This document shows, piece after piece, positions 1 to 11,254 of a stretch of 64,000 nucleotides of DNA. A program made the translations under genes and the position numbers. The notes below the pieces were generated by a model. That model had not been told where the DNA came from and did not search any database. It saw only the letters and a list, made by a program, of their open reading frames with translations. This stretch comes from Liolophura sinensis (Eukaryota > Mollusca > Polyplacophora > Chitonida > Chitonidae): positions 1,492,501 to 1,556,500 of the forward strand of contig NC_088306.1 in the NCBI RefSeq assembly GCF_032854445.1, read 5' to 3'. Positions within the stretch are counted from its first letter, which is position 1, and every line of letters starts with the position of its first letter.

Positions 1-750
1 ATGAATATCAGGGAAATAAATGAATGAATGAACGAATCAGTCAATGGTTGATTGGATGAATGAATATCAGTGAATGAATGAATGAATGAACGAATCAGTC
101 AATGGTTGATTGGATGAATGAATATCAGTGAATAAATGAATGAATGAACGAATCAGTCAATGGTTGATTGGATGAAGGAATATCAGTGAATAAATGAATG
201 AATGCATGAATCAGTCAATGGTTGATTGGATGAAGGAATATCAATGAATAAATGAATGAATGAACGAATCAGTCAATGGTTGATTGGATGAATGAATATC
301 AGTGAATAAATGAATGAATGAATGAATGAACGAATCAGTCAATGGTTGATTGGATGAAGGAATATCAGTGAATAAATGAATGAATGAACGAATCAGTCAA
401 TGGTTGATTGGATGAATGAATATCAGTGAATAAATGAATGAACGAACGAACCAGTCAATGGTTGATTGGATGAATGAATATCAGTGAATAAATGAATGAA
501 TGAACGAATCCGTCAATGGTTGATTGGATGAAGGAATATCAGTGAATAAATGAATGAATGAACGAATCAGTCAATGATTGATTGGATGAATGAATATCAG
601 TGAATAAATGAATGAATGAACGAATCAGTCAATGATTGATTGGCTGAATGAATATTAGTGAATGAATGAATGAATGAACGAATCCGACAATTGTTGATTG
701 GATGAATGAATATCAGTGAATAAATGAATGAATGTATGAATCAGTCAATC
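1..750. repeat. Minisatellite of about 58-60 bp units, about 13 copies
   Basis: Each unit contains CAGTCAATGGTTGATTGGAT followed by runs of GAATGAAT and a TATCAGTGAATAA block. Units vary mainly in the number of GAAT tetramers. The array is already running at base 1, so its left end lies outside the window. It decays at about 745 into unique sequence. Confidence 0.95.
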
Positions 751-1475
751 AGTAACTTATGGCTGGAGATACTCGTTTGTTAGAAGGAAGACTGAATTTT
801 GTTATGCCATCTCGTTATAATCACATTCTTTTCTCATTGATTGCATTTTTATCCCGGATTCTTAACAGACGGAAAATACTTTCTTTTTTCTTCATTTGGT
901 GAAAATAATTTATGGGTGAAACATCACATCACTCTTTAATGGACAGGTTGTCAGACGACTAATGTGCCAGTTAATCTGTTGGCAGGGTGCCTGGTTCCAG
1001 AAAGCAATTATCATTGATTTGACTGGTTGATTAAATCTCATTGGATACGCTCCCGTGGGTGACGGAGTTGCATGATTAGCTCAATGTGCGAAGAAACAAA
1101 AATTTAACGTTCCATCTATGTTTTTTTGAGTTTATTTTCCTCTCTTGACTGAGTAAAATTTATTACAGTTCAGGAAAAGTTGCTTTTGCTTAAAGGGTAG
1201 CCCGTTATATTTTCACGCCAAGTAATTTGCTACCTGAGAAGGAAAGCCGAAGACAAGATCGTAATGTTATTGGTTAGCTGGAAGTCTTGTAGAATTTATC
1301 ACCGCTTTTAATGAACAACTTTCCCGTGGGAATGTTTGTTACGCTTAACTACAGATGTGCGAATTCACGAACTTTCATCTATCTTGACCACGGTGTACAA
1401 AGAAGTTTTCATCAAAGATCTTGTCATCAGAAGACAAGACTGACGCGGTCGCACTGATCCTCACAGACATACCCA
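751..1475. other. Unassigned non-coding stretch
   Basis: I see no recognisable gene, repeat unit or RNA here. It is AT-rich unique-looking sequence between the minisatellite and the first R4 repeat. Confidence 0.5.
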
Positions 1476-1690
1476 TCACTGTACACTGTATATTTATCTT
1501 AGGTAATCCGGGAATGGTTTTTCCTATTTGTATCATTTTTTACATACCTTTGGTTTTGGAAGCTAGTTTTAAACGTTGTTTTGGAAATGGATCTTGCGAT
1601 TATCGACTTGGAACGCCCTTTATGGACTACGAATGGTATACGAATGTCGGACATGGAGCTTATATTTACTGTATATACTTTACGTCTTAA
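1476..1690 (+). repeat. Dispersed repeat R4, copy 1 (partial)
   Basis: This matches 22560-22790 (same strand) and 61140-61330 (opposite strand), including CGACTTGGAACGCCC and GTATACGAATGTCGGACATG. Two overlapping frames stay largely readable in all copies. One contains KRCFGNGSCDYRLGTPF and the other contains DLAIIDLERPL. I do not recognise either as a known protein. Confidence 0.7.
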
Positions 1691-1910
1691 GTTACATTTC
1701 TATGCTTATTTAGTTTCAGTGTGTAGCTAGTCATTTTCATTTACACAGGGTATGCTATCTGGACGACTACGATATCACTGAAGCAGACCAGTCCTGATGG
1801 TGACATAGTTATAGATTTGTTTACACTAAAAAGTCTTACATCACGTTGTACGTGTTTGAACAACACAAAAACAAACCCAGGGTATCCTTCATATTTTCTG
1901 TTAACAAATA

Positions 1911-2082
1911 TTATTTATTTATTTATTTACTTATTTATTTATTTTGATTTTTTGTTTTACGCCGTGCTCAGATTAGTTCACTTATTCGACGGCGGCCAGC
2001 ATTATGGTGAGAAGGATCCCGGCAAAGCCTGGGGAAAAGCCACGACCATCCGCTGACAGACCTTTTCACGTACGGCCGGAGA
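1911..2082 (-). mobile_element. SINE1 (tRNA-headed SINE), 3' two-thirds
   Basis: The T-rich (TTTA)n tract is the reverse complement of the A-rich tail. It is followed by TTTTACGCCGTGCTC, GACGGCGGCCAGCATTATGG and CACGTACGGCCGGAG, the conserved SINE1 body. The tRNA-like head is missing. Confidence 0.9.
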
Positions 2083-3390
2083 TAATAAATATTGTGACGC
2101 TGCTTTATTGTTACTGGACCGAAGCCTGATTCTTTACACCGTTCTTACTCCCTCGACAAACATTGCTTAACCGGTATAAATCTCCTGAGTGATAGTGTAT
2201 GTGACATACTGGATTGTCTAGTTACTTATACATAGTTGCATAACAAAATGAATTTTAATTCAATACTTTACGAGGAGAGTAAGTCGAAGAGATCGGCCAA
2301 GCCTGTCTGTTTTGAATTTAAAGGAAGTCCACATTTACAAAGCGTAGGACGTCGGTCGCCTGTGTATGGCAGCTTTATAATGCTGCCAATTCCTCGTATA
2401 TACCTGAGACAGTTTATACATGGCCAAATATCGTCTACACCTCGTTAACGTGTTTATTTGAGAAGGGACTCTTAACAAAAACACACAAACCAGCTTTCGA
2501 CATCAGTAGATTTCAAACCCCGCTCAGTTTGCCTGAGAAACCATTTTAGTGATAACCTTGAGGTGGTTGGAAGGGAGCTTATGATTGCTGGAAACGAAAA
2601 AAAAACAGTGCTCCCAATTCATATAATTCGGCAAGTGTTTTCACGAAGAAATCCAGATTAACGAACCAGTGATCCACTAATCCAAAATCTCAAAAGTATC
2701 AGCCACATATCATCGCTATGATTCACGACTAATATAAAATACGAAAAGAAAAAAGAAGAAAAAACGACCTTAAGCGTATGTCGGTGGTAATTCGGCTCTG
2801 GAGGTGTGATGATTAGCCTAGTGGACTGAGAGTTCCGCCGTTAACAATATGATGCCAGAGGAAATACGGAGAAGATGGAGATGGCTTTGTGGTTGGAGCC
2901 GGAATGACAGGAAACATTTCTACATTGATAAGAAAATCTGAGAAATTAATTTCCTGTCCTGAAAGAAAAACATACCGCTTTTCGCGTTCAAGCAGAGTTG
3001 TGAAGTGAAGGCAGTTAACTGGATCTGGTTTTTCCCCCGCTAAATCAAACAAAAAGACAATCACCGTAAAGTCCATTTTGGCCACAAGGTGACCTTCAAA
3101 TCGCGTTCAAGGACATTATGCTGCTTATATTATCAGTAAAAGGTATGTTATTCCTTTTGATTTTTGATTAGTACTCTTACAGATATAGAATCCTCTTCCC
3201 CAGAACAGTTTAAAGGCAAAACATGTAGACGCAAAATCCGGCGTATCGTTATAGTATCTTTCGTCGAATCAACATAAATAAAACAGCACATGGTTTTAGC
3301 AGTAAATAAGATATACCACGAGTATTTCACTCATTTGTATCACCCTATCACAATAAATTTTAATTATTCCTTTTCTGCACATGTTTCAAT

Positions 3391-3572
3391 AATTAATTTA
3401 TTTACTTTATTTCACTTTGTTTTACGCGTACTCATTGCCACATATTTGACGGCGGCCAGCAATATGGTGGGAGGAAACTGTAAAAAGCCCCCGGAAAACG
3501 CAAGAGCATTGTTAGGTTGCTGGCAGACCTACTCACGACCGGCAGGAAGCCAGCTTGGGCTGGACCATATTT
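3391..3572 (-). mobile_element. SINE1 copy, diverged
   Basis: The order is a T-rich tract, TTTTACGCGTACTC, GACGGCGGCCAGCAATATGG, a degenerate GC-rich middle, then GGTTGCTGGCAGACC and GAAGCCAGCTTGGGCTGGAC. The head is absent. Confidence 0.85.
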
Positions 3573-4439
3573 ATAATCATCTGTAACTTGACACTGCACG
3601 AGATTTCAATAAATGTTGCAGTCGTTTAGATTACGTAATTTATTTAAAATATCTAATCAAAGAAGCAATTTAGTCCAATCAGTCATTTGTTAGCGTCTAT
3701 ACAAATGAAGAAAAATCAGAACCAAACCAAATAGTTTAAAATTATTTGTCAGGTAAAGATCTACAATATTTCTATTTCTGCAGATGAGTTTGATCCACTT
3801 TATTTTCAAGCGGAAAAATATGACATTCTGAATTACTCTGTTTGACTTGTAACAGGGACTGTTTTTAGCGGCTGTGTGTCGTGGCTGATTACAAGAGCGT
3901 ATGGGTGTGGAGCTGTGGAGAGTGTAGCTCAGAGTTCTATGTAACCGCACGTGGTCGATATTATTTCTGTCTTATAGCCTAGCTATGCTTACAATCGAAA
4001 GCACAAAAATATAATTTTGGAATAAACAAATCTAATCATAGAAATTATGATTTAGTGATGGTGTTTTGGGGTCCGTGAATGTGATGTATGTATCTGGAGG
4101 AAAACATCAAATCTCTCAATGAAATGGTATTCAAAATCATAGGGTAACATATCACAAATTGGCCTCTCATCATAAACTCTTCAACCACATCTGAGTTTTC
4201 AAGCCGAATTGCCCGTATAAAGGTTTATCATCTTACAAGGCCCTACAAATTTAACATTAATTTTAACAAGAATTCGATTGTCAAACATTCGAGAGAGTCA
4301 GGAAAAGTTGCCAGTAATTATGTAGGTTTGGCCCCTGACATGGCATAATTCACACACAAAAAGGCCTCATCTGCTTTATAACCAGCAATCGGAACTTTTA
4401 TTGATTCGATTGGAGTTATACGCAGTAACAATGTTTAAC

Positions 4440-4630
4440 TTCAACGACGAGGAAAGCCGTAATGTTGTAAGAAACCGAAGAGAGTCTGAAGGAGACCCGC
4501 AACTGTCTGTCCCACGTACGATTGGAGAAGAAGCCAGCATGAGCTGGGCTTGAACTCGCAGCGATCGCATTGGTGAGAGGCTGTTGGGTCATGGCGATGC
4601 GCTAACACACTAACCACTATACCACGAGAA
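4440..4630 (-). mobile_element. SINE1 variant with tRNA-like head
   Basis: On the minus strand the element starts with CGTGGTATAGTGGTTAGTGT, a pol III A-box-like tRNA head. It continues with a B-box-like GCGAGTTCAAGCCCAGC and then CCCACGTACGATTGG. The duplicate in copy B is at about 12360-12520, so this insertion predates the tandem duplication. Confidence 0.8.
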
Positions 4631-5814
4631 ACTACATAATTAATGAGAGTCAATGTTTAAATACATTGAGCGTTGTTTATCCCCATACATGTAGCGCGGC
4701 TGATTCCTGTTACAATGTCGCAGAAGTTTAGATTTACGCCCACAACATAACTGCTCAAAATGCAGTCATTTCGCCCCGACCCTAAACCTCAAATACGAGG
4801 CTGATTTTAACACCTGCTACACTGTGAATGTATTACATCAATGCACCACTGAAAAAAAGGCTTTTCCTTGTAAAGGTTGTTCGAAGTTAACAGGTTGGTG
4901 AACACAGAGGTAATTTCTCAGTGAAATGTAGGCCTATTTAGTCGGTTGACTGCTCTGAAATTCAAACAAGTGTAAAAATGGACCTCTTTTCAATAATCTG
5001 AATAGCTCGCAGTTATACCATGAAGATCCAAACCACGTAATACGTATATCATGTTAACAGCAACTTATGATGAGAAGTAAAATAAACGACGATATCATGC
5101 CGGTTCAAATAACAAAGAGTAGTGATTTGGAGTAGAAATGTCATGGCTTTATTCCGACAACAGTCATGAATGGCGAAATGATCCCCATGGGAAAACATTA
5201 GACCTAAACAGCAAGCTGTCGCGGAATGCTCGCCCGATATACATGGGACCCCGTGGTACACACCGGCGAAATGAATCCACAATAACTACAACGTAATACG
5301 AATTGGAACCCCGACGTTTAACCCAACGAAGAGCTGACCTAGTGTGCACTGGGTTTACACAAGCAAACACCAAGTAAACTCCCCGCTACCGGCCTTAGGC
5401 CTGACTCCGTATCCACAATACACAGTGTACACAGTACACCGGCAAACACAAAGCAATCCATAAGTAACGCGCCTTTCTCGGGCAAAAACGAAAGGATGAC
5501 TGACGCTCCCAATGGTAACGACACTGGGAGGCACCATAAAGGATAAACTGTGCCATAATACACCACATTACATTCCGATTACCCATGGAGGCCTCGCCAA
5601 ACGGATGGCTTTGGTATAAATCAAGCCCTATCACACCTGTATTCAAATGCAAACAGAGCAAAACACGGAATACTACTCTAAGTAACAGGGCAAAATGTGG
5701 CGAAATGTCATAGACGTCAGCAGTTAGGTAGCAGCTAGGTACCACAGGAAAGTCTCAATGGTCAACAATCGGAAAGTTATGTAGCAGCTAGGTACCACAT
5801 GAAAGTGTCAGTGG

Positions 5815-6270
5815 TCAACGCTGAGAAAGATACAGGTGTCACGGGTCAGTAATCCTTCTATTGCTCCCTCGAAAATATTAAGGAAAAAGTCCACCTTTAT
5901 AATGCTCCTGACGCTACTCCATTTGAAACGTGGCAACATCTGTGAATAGCCTTGTTCTGTACCAGGCAACAAAGTTTGTAATCTCTTAAAGTCCGCGCAC
6001 ATTTAGATTTTTCACTTTGACCGAACACAAGTCGTTGGAGCCCAGGTGGATCAGGAGTACATCTGGGACAGCATGAGTGCGCGGCTTCTGCTTCACTGTT
6101 TGATAGAGAGACGAGCACCGGATGGCGCGTTTCCCAAGCCAGAAGAGGGTGACGTTCAGCCTTAGACCCAAGCCGAGGTCACTTCCTCCGGTCCTGCTCA
6201 CTGCCCGACGCCCTGCCCAGTATATGTAACGTGACCCTATGATCAGCACTGTCTTACCGACACGATCTGC
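5815..6270 (-). pseudogene. SGNH hydrolase domain of the Ngaro-like element
   Basis: The frame reads GKTVLIIGSRYIYWAGRR near its start. Further on come TLFWLGKRAIRCSSL and VPDVLLIHLGSNDL. This last motif is the conserved G-x-N-D block of SGNH/GDSL-like hydrolases, and IIGS sits where the nucleophile serine block is expected. After a frame change, LQTLLPG, QMLPRFKWSSVRSIIKV and GAIEGLLTRDT are readable and fit the C-terminal half of the hydrolases carried by tyrosine-recombinase retroelements. I cannot see the final D-x-x-H catalytic pair. Its role in the element's life cycle is not established. At least one frameshift breaks it, so it is a relic. Confidence 0.7.
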
Positions 6271-6329
6271 AACACAAATCAGACCTGGCAGAAATATTTG
6301 TTGAACAATATGTATGCAAACGTTAATGC

Positions 6330-7106
6330 AAACAACGTATACAGGCCAACTGCCTACTATAGAGTAACGGGCATTCTTATATACCCGGTATAACAGCTGG
6401 ATGTCGTCAGGAGTCGCGGCGTATGTGGCGGCGCCGATATGAAATTAACAGCTCGCACCTTCAATACCCAGAAATTGCAAACACCATATGATTAAGGCCG
6501 AAAGCTGGTATCGAGTTAAGGGGGAACAATCAAAATTTCTCGTCAGGTCTGGTAACCCCTTTCTTCGTTTGATCAGTTTTAGAATAACGAATGTGAATGT
6601 AGAACATATTGCCTTGATTGCTGATGCTAACGTCCTAGAAGCCTAGGCTTCGCGTATCCGGCCGAGATCGCGTATGAGAAGCAGACAAGCCGCAAATACT
6701 AACAGAAATGCCGCCCGTACATGAAAGCTTCAAAAGCTGGGCTGCACACTTTACCCAGGACAGATACCATGCCTCAGGGTATCTCTATTGTAGTAGGGGC
6801 TTGGGTGTCCCATTCTGTACCCTGACGGTTAATCCCCTCCGACAATGTTCGCATTCTAAATTTCTGCGTTGTGCCGACTGCGTCACTAAGTTTATGAAAA
6901 CAGCCAAAGCCTGCTAGGTAAGTAGTAGCTGTCGCCAAGGATAATCGACGTCGCGATAAGTGATCTGCACTAACGCAATCAGCGGAACTGGCCCCAATTT
7001 TCGCATCCTGCCAAAAGTTATAAAAAGGTCTCAGGCCCACGCTAGATGCTGACCATGTTGAATCTGAAAAAGACGATTGCAATGAACGGAGTGCCCCATC
7101 CTTCAA
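6330..7106 (-). pseudogene. Tyrosine recombinase of the Ngaro-like element
   Basis: The N-terminal SAM-like DNA-binding half is readable at 7106-6774, with SFSDSTWSASSVGLRPFY and LSLATATTYLAGFGCFHKL. After frame breaks the catalytic half shows FEAFMYGRHF, then NMFYIHIRYSKTDQTKKGVT, then FHIGAATYAAT followed by DDIQLLYRVYKNARY. In intact relatives the last part is the F-R-I-G-A-A-T box followed by the catalytic tyrosine helix. Here the arginine codon reads His, so the active site is damaged. The protein would integrate circular element DNA. It lies directly after the RNase H, as in Ngaro elements. Multiple frameshifts and stops make it a pseudogene. Confidence 0.78.
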
Positions 7107-7179
7107 AGTTGAAAACGTGAAATAACATCTGTTATAGTATTGTCAGTTCCTGATATATGTAGCCCGTTAAACATGATAT

Positions 7180-7490
7180 TATTTGTAAGACAAGCTTATA
7201 CCAGCATACGGACTAAAGCCATCACCTGAACAGACTTGCATGACTGTTTATCAATGATTCCCACAAGTCTGATTATCAGTTCCGAACAAGATGTTTTTGT
7301 TCTTTCAGATTTGGTCCCCAAATATGAATGGCTACCACTATAGGGAATGCCTCAAGAAAAGTGTGTTTAACCCGCCCATCGCCGCGCCATTCGTTGGGCC
7401 ACTCTGACCACGCCCACTCGCACTTGAAGTAGGCCCCCATGCCGAAGACACCCATGCGGAAGGCATCCGCACCAGTTACCCCATTACAGT
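7180..7490 (-). pseudogene. RNase H domain of the Ngaro-like element
   Basis: The frame shows GADAFRMGVFGMGAYFKCEW and LEAFPIVVAIHIWGP, then ILFGTDNQTCVGIINKQS and SVQVMALVRMLV, then TNNIMFNGLHI. The TDNQ box and its surroundings are typical of DIRS/Ngaro RNase H domains that follow the RT in the same polyprotein. Short frame breaks occur between these blocks. Confidence 0.72.
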
Positions 7491-7499
7491 TACTCAGGA

Positions 7500-8215
7500 A
7501 TTTCCTGACATAATTAAGTCACTTTTCATAGCCTCTATCATTCTAAGCAAATGATACGACTGATGAGTTCCCATAGTGGCGCCGTTAAGACGTCTCAAAA
7601 AGGCACGTCCGGGGCGTACTGCCTTACACGCAACATTAGTTAACTAAACTGACTGAAGCTCTTTTAGAGTTACTTTCTTCTTGGTAAGAGTGTATCGCAG
7701 CTTTTTGATAAGTTTCTATAGTTTATCCCCGGGGAAGTGAACAACCATATCCACGGAATGTAGCTCCAAACCCAGATATGTGAGCTGGAAAAAAGGGGGC
7801 GGTGCATTTATCAACTGCGACAGGCACTCCTATGACATTACAGATGTCGTGGAACGCCTGATACACCATAAAGCAGTCTGACCTGCTGGCGCGGTCAGCG
7901 AAAAATTAATCGTAAAGGCAATGGAGGACCCTTTTCCCCGTCCGCTCTTTGACACACCTTTCTAGGAACGCGCTGAATCGTTCAAATGTTGAGCAAATCA
8001 CAAAACACTTAAATAAAAGTCTCCCTTAAACTTACATCCCAGCTGGCCCAAATCCCCGGGGCGAAGAGACAGAAGTCGGAAAGCTCGCTGTATATCGGCT
8101 TTTGCCAAAAGAGAACCTTTTCCCAAGGAGAGCGTCGACAGTTTGTTAATAAGTTGCTGAACATGTCGTGGGTGGGTTGGAAAGGAGATGGATTAATGGG
8201 TATTCATCCGAAGGC
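7500..8215 (-). pseudogene. Reverse transcriptase of the Ngaro-like element
   Basis: On the minus strand the order is DEYPLIHLLS, KGSLLAKADIQRAFRLL, RPGDLGQLGCKFKGDFYL, STFERFSAFLERCVKERTGK and CLYD-stop-FFAD. These are followed by YQAFHDICNVIGVPVAVDK, YLGLELHSVDMVVHFPGDKL, KKVTLKELQS and RPGRAFLRRLNGATMGTH. The ADIQ.AFRLL block and the thumb region ending in RPGRAFLRRL are characteristic of DIRS/Ngaro RTs. The second aspartate of the catalytic box is replaced by a TAA stop. I counted at least three frame changes and two other stops, so the enzyme is dead. Confidence 0.8.
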
Positions 8216-8235
8216 TTTGGCTTGTTGTCTTTTGA

Positions 8236-8295
8236 AGAATCACCAGGATGAGGTCCTCTACATTTATCACATTTACGGCTACCTCAGCACTGGTG
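8236..8295 (-). pseudogene. Possible gag zinc-knuckle remnant
   Basis: Minus-strand SRKCDKCRGPHPGDSSK lies directly upstream of the RT frame, where a Gag C-terminus would be. Only one CxxC pair is visible. This is an inference from position and composition. Confidence 0.3.
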
Positions 8296-8964
8296 TGCTG
8301 AACAAAGCCAATTTATGGCCAATTTGAAATCAAAATGAGAACTCAATTTGTAACTTGTTTCCTGTAGCTAGGCAGTCCTTCTCGTTGGACAGACGGATCA
8401 AGAGTGAGCGACTAAACCGTTTCAGCGCGAAGCACCTAGTTACAGTTCTTAATTAACCAATCACGTCTTAGCTTAAATGTGCTGAGTCTGCCACCTTTAA
8501 ATTACCCGCCAACCATCTTTAGCATCAGGGACGACAACACTTGTTGTCATGGCGAAGTTGGTACAGTGCACAGTGAGGGAGATGACTGAGCAACAACTGC
8601 TCTCATTGGCTGATAATAACAGTTAACTCGGATGGGCGTTAACAGCATTTAAGAGAAGGTCAAGCCCCTGTAATATGGACGCGATTTACCTATTGGCCAC
8701 TGATTGACCGGAAAATACCACGCCAAGTCCTCATCGACTGCCGCCAGAGGGCGTGGTGTGACACTCTAAAAGCCATGACTCCTTGCATGAATGGCCGTAA
8801 CAAAGAAATGAAAGGTGTGAAGGTCACGTTGAAGAGATGTTCGCGTTTAGCGGATGGCCGCACCAAAGCAATATAACCCTCACTATTATTAACGGTCTCG
8901 ACTGTGTCCGTCGTTAGAAATACTCCAGACAAAGACAAAAGAGCAATTGGCAATACACAATCAC

Positions 8965-9085
8965 CAGCTATATATTGTGACTGAGGTAATTAAGCAAGGC
9001 CGTATTTCACCGGTTACGTGTGACCATTTGAGAACTATCACAATGCCCTTGTTTCTCTGGTTTTTACTCCGTATGATGTAAGTCT
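8965..9085 (+). repeat. Dispersed repeat R2 (partial)
   Basis: R2 is recognised by CACCGGTTACGTGTGACCAT, CAACTATCACAATG and a CTCTGGTTTTTACTC end. The same module recurs at more than ten places in the window. No coding capacity is visible in it. Confidence 0.8.
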
Positions 9086-9253
9086 TTTATAGTATTTCAA
9101 TTTTCCGACGGCGGCCATCGTTAGGTTGGGCAAAACCGGGCAGAGCGCGTGGAAACCCATCCTAACGATGGCCGCCGTTCGAAAATTGAAATACTTCTGA
9201 GCACTGCGCAAACCACCAGTCAAATAAATAAAAAAATTTACTATAAAAGACTT
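9078..9253. repeat. Foldback SINE1 pair: near-perfect inverted repeat
   Basis: Left arm 9091-9130 and right arm 9156-9195 are reverse complements with only a few mismatches, separated by a GC-rich loop of about 25 bp. The right arm is the SINE1 3' part in sense orientation, continuing to its A-rich tail (CAGTCAAATAAATAAA). The left arm is the same segment in antisense. Outside the SINE sequences, AAGTCTTTTATAG (from 9080) and CTATAAAAGACTT (near 9241) also pair, so flanking DNA was copied too. Confidence 0.85.
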
Positions 9254-10139
9254 TACAATAGTTATATATGGATAGTGCATACTGCACCACCAATGAGGGC
9301 TCAAATATATGTAAGTCGTGTGCACGTGATTAGTCCAGTTCGACGCGATTTGCGGCTGGGTGGCAGCTACTTCGAATGTCGGCGTAGACGCATAGATTTG
9401 CCATGCATCTGCCTATACAGATAGAAGATCCTGTTGACAAACGGCACGCTGGCCTTTTGTGATGTGATGAAGTTGATGTTGATATATAACACGCAGGTCG
9501 AGCAACGTGTGAACTGTATGAAACGCACACTAAGTTATATGTAAGCTAAACACCAAAAATCCATGTTACAGCCTTTGACAAAATTCTTATAATCTGGCCT
9601 GAAAACACAGTAGGCCAATGGTCACTAACGAATATTTTATAACCTCAAACAATTTGAATTACATCGACTGCTCCTATTATATAACAACTTCAATCTTAAA
9701 TTGGGGATGCCCTAGAGTTATTGAGCACAGGATCTACTACTGTGAGCAGGTTGTGAATATGCCTGAGAGAGAGAGTGGGTCATTTTCCCATCGAGGTGCG
9801 GGAGGTCGTGTGCGTCGCCGATTAAAGAAGTGTGCCGAAAAGCTACTGTCACTTATGATCTTCCGTTCTTAACATTTCTGGCTAAACGCGACGGTTGTAA
9901 CAAGTGGCTCAAGGAGACATGATCTCTCCACGACTTCCGGTTTGGGAACTTCAAAGGAACATGCGGAAACTGACGCCGGCGGGTCTGAGATGATGACGTA
10001 ATACGTCTGTCGACGTAATTCAGCCATCTGTCACAGTAAAACGCTGGTTTTACTAGCTATATCTTAGTCCGTTTACAGTATGAATGCTTCATGAACGGTC
10101 GACTCTGTTACACAGACTTCTGTATGTTAATGTGATGAA

Positions 10140-10330
10140 TTCAACGGACAGTACAGCTCTACATACGATTATCTGCAGATTTGCCCTGTTGTGTAACTGT
10201 CAGCACGGGCCGTTCATCGGGAGGGGACCATTGAACGGCTGAGGGGATTGATACGGCCAGAAACACGTGGTCTGCTGAACTTTGGGATTTGCGCTACAGA
10301 TAAATGTCATTATTCACTGAGCGGAGGAAG
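10140..10330 (+). repeat. Dispersed repeat R3, copy in segment A
   Basis: Landmarks are ATTATCTGCAGATTTGCCC, CAGCACGGGCCGTTCATCG and TTGCGCTACAGATAAATGTC. Related copies lie at 14330-14520 and 16430-16715 in the same orientation, and at 21015-21170 and 21810-22100 in the opposite orientation. Confidence 0.75.
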
Positions 10331-10866
10331 ACGTCGGCTTGTTCTCATGGATAAATTCCTGACAGACATTTTATTTAAGAACATTTCTCTAAAAAGCCAC
10401 AATTCGCATAGAGGGAAGAAACGGTTTTTTTTTGTCAGATACTTCTAGATTTCTTTAATTTTCTCTTAATCGAATACAGGTATACAATAACGTTTAGCTA
10501 AGATTCGCGACTAATAGAAAGTACGAATTGGAAAAAAGAGGAAGAAAGAAGAAAAAAAGATGATTCAAGCGTATCGGTATTAATTCGGCTTTGGAGCTTT
10601 GAACGTTTACTTAATGCATATCGTGTTCCGCCGTCAACAAAGATAGCAAATGATGAAGACCCGGGGAAGCTGGAGATGACTTTGTGATTGGAGCTGGTAT
10701 GATCGGAAACCTCTTCACTTTGATAAGAAAATCCGAGAAATTAATTTCCTGTTGTGAAAGAAAAAACACATCGCTGTTTCACCATCAAGATGAGTTGTGA
10801 AATGAAGACGGCAAAAAACATCCTCTCACAGTTAAATTAATTCGGGGCGCACATTAGCGAGTATTT

Positions 10867-11010
10867 GGCTCATTTGGCAGAGCCTGGAGGAAACCCACGA
10901 CCATTTGCAGGTTGCTGGCAGAACTTCCCACATACGCTTGGAGAGGAAGATAGCATCAGCTGGAGATGAACTCAGAGCAACCACGTTGGCGAGAGGCTTC
11001 TGCGTTGAAC
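10867..11010 (-). mobile_element. SINE1 fragment
   Basis: AGAGCCTGGAGGAAACCCAC, CAGGTTGCTGGCAGAACTTC and GAGAGGCTTCTGCGTTGA identify the central and 5' SINE1 parts in antisense orientation. The 3' half is lost. Confidence 0.75.
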
Positions 11011-11021
11011 ATTTTATGAAA

Positions 11022-11197
11022 TTATTTATTTATTTATTTTTTTGATTGGTGTTTTACGCCGTACTCAAGAATATTTCACTTATACGACGGCGGCCAGCAT
11101 TATGGTGGGGGGAAACCGGGAAGAACCCGGGGGAAACCCGGACCATCCGCAGGTTGCTGACAGACCTTCCCACTTACAGCCGGAGGGGAAGTTTATA
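11022..11197 (-). mobile_element. SINE1 copy, 3' two-thirds
   Basis: TTTGATTGGTGTTTTACGCC, CGGCGGCCAGCATTATGG and GGTTGCTGACAGACCTTCCC are well conserved. The tRNA head is missing. Confidence 0.92.
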
Positions 11198-11254
11198 AAA
11201 TTAAAAGCCATCTAAAGCATAATAGTGTTAGATAATAATATTGCAAATGCTGAG

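Larger units (their letters stand above)
4990..8640 (-). mobile_element. Decayed Ngaro-type tyrosine-recombinase retrotransposon
   Basis: This 3.6 kb block is present in copy A of the duplication and absent from copy B. Copy B runs directly from the equivalent of 4985 to the equivalent of 8645. Read on the minus strand it encodes, in order, a CxxC knuckle (8290-8240), reverse transcriptase (about 8215-7500), RNase H (7490-7180), tyrosine recombinase (7106-6330) and an SGNH hydrolase (6270-5815). RT/RNase H upstream of the recombinase is the Ngaro order within the DIRS superfamily, and a hydrolase ORF is known in some Ngaro elements. Every domain has stops or frameshifts, so it is non-autonomous now. 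5000-5810 is probably the non-coding terminal part. I could not resolve the split direct repeats expected at the ends. Confidence 0.8.
2690..10490. repeat. Copy A of an old tandem segmental duplication
   Basis: Ordered blocks match copy B by eye: 2710-3070 with 10500-10800, 3630-4040 with 11520-11920, 4440-4985 with 12360-12850, and 8645-10450 with 12865-14640. Shared landmarks include AAATCTGAGAAATTAATTTC, AAGGCTTTTCCTTGTAAAGG, GCGTTTAGCGGATGGCCGCA and CAAAGGAACATGCGGAAACT. Order and orientation are the same, so this is a direct duplication. Copy A is longer because of the retroelement insert at about 4990-8640. Confidence 0.85.

Noticed and set aside
1-750. Telomeric or subtelomeric repeat
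   Set aside because: The units are GAAT-rich 58-60-mers with no TTAGGG or similar motif.
5395-5745. 116-codon minus frame and its overlapping neighbours as a gene
   Set aside because: It lies in the non-coding terminal part of the Ngaro-like insert, has no recognised motif, and overlaps several other chance frames.
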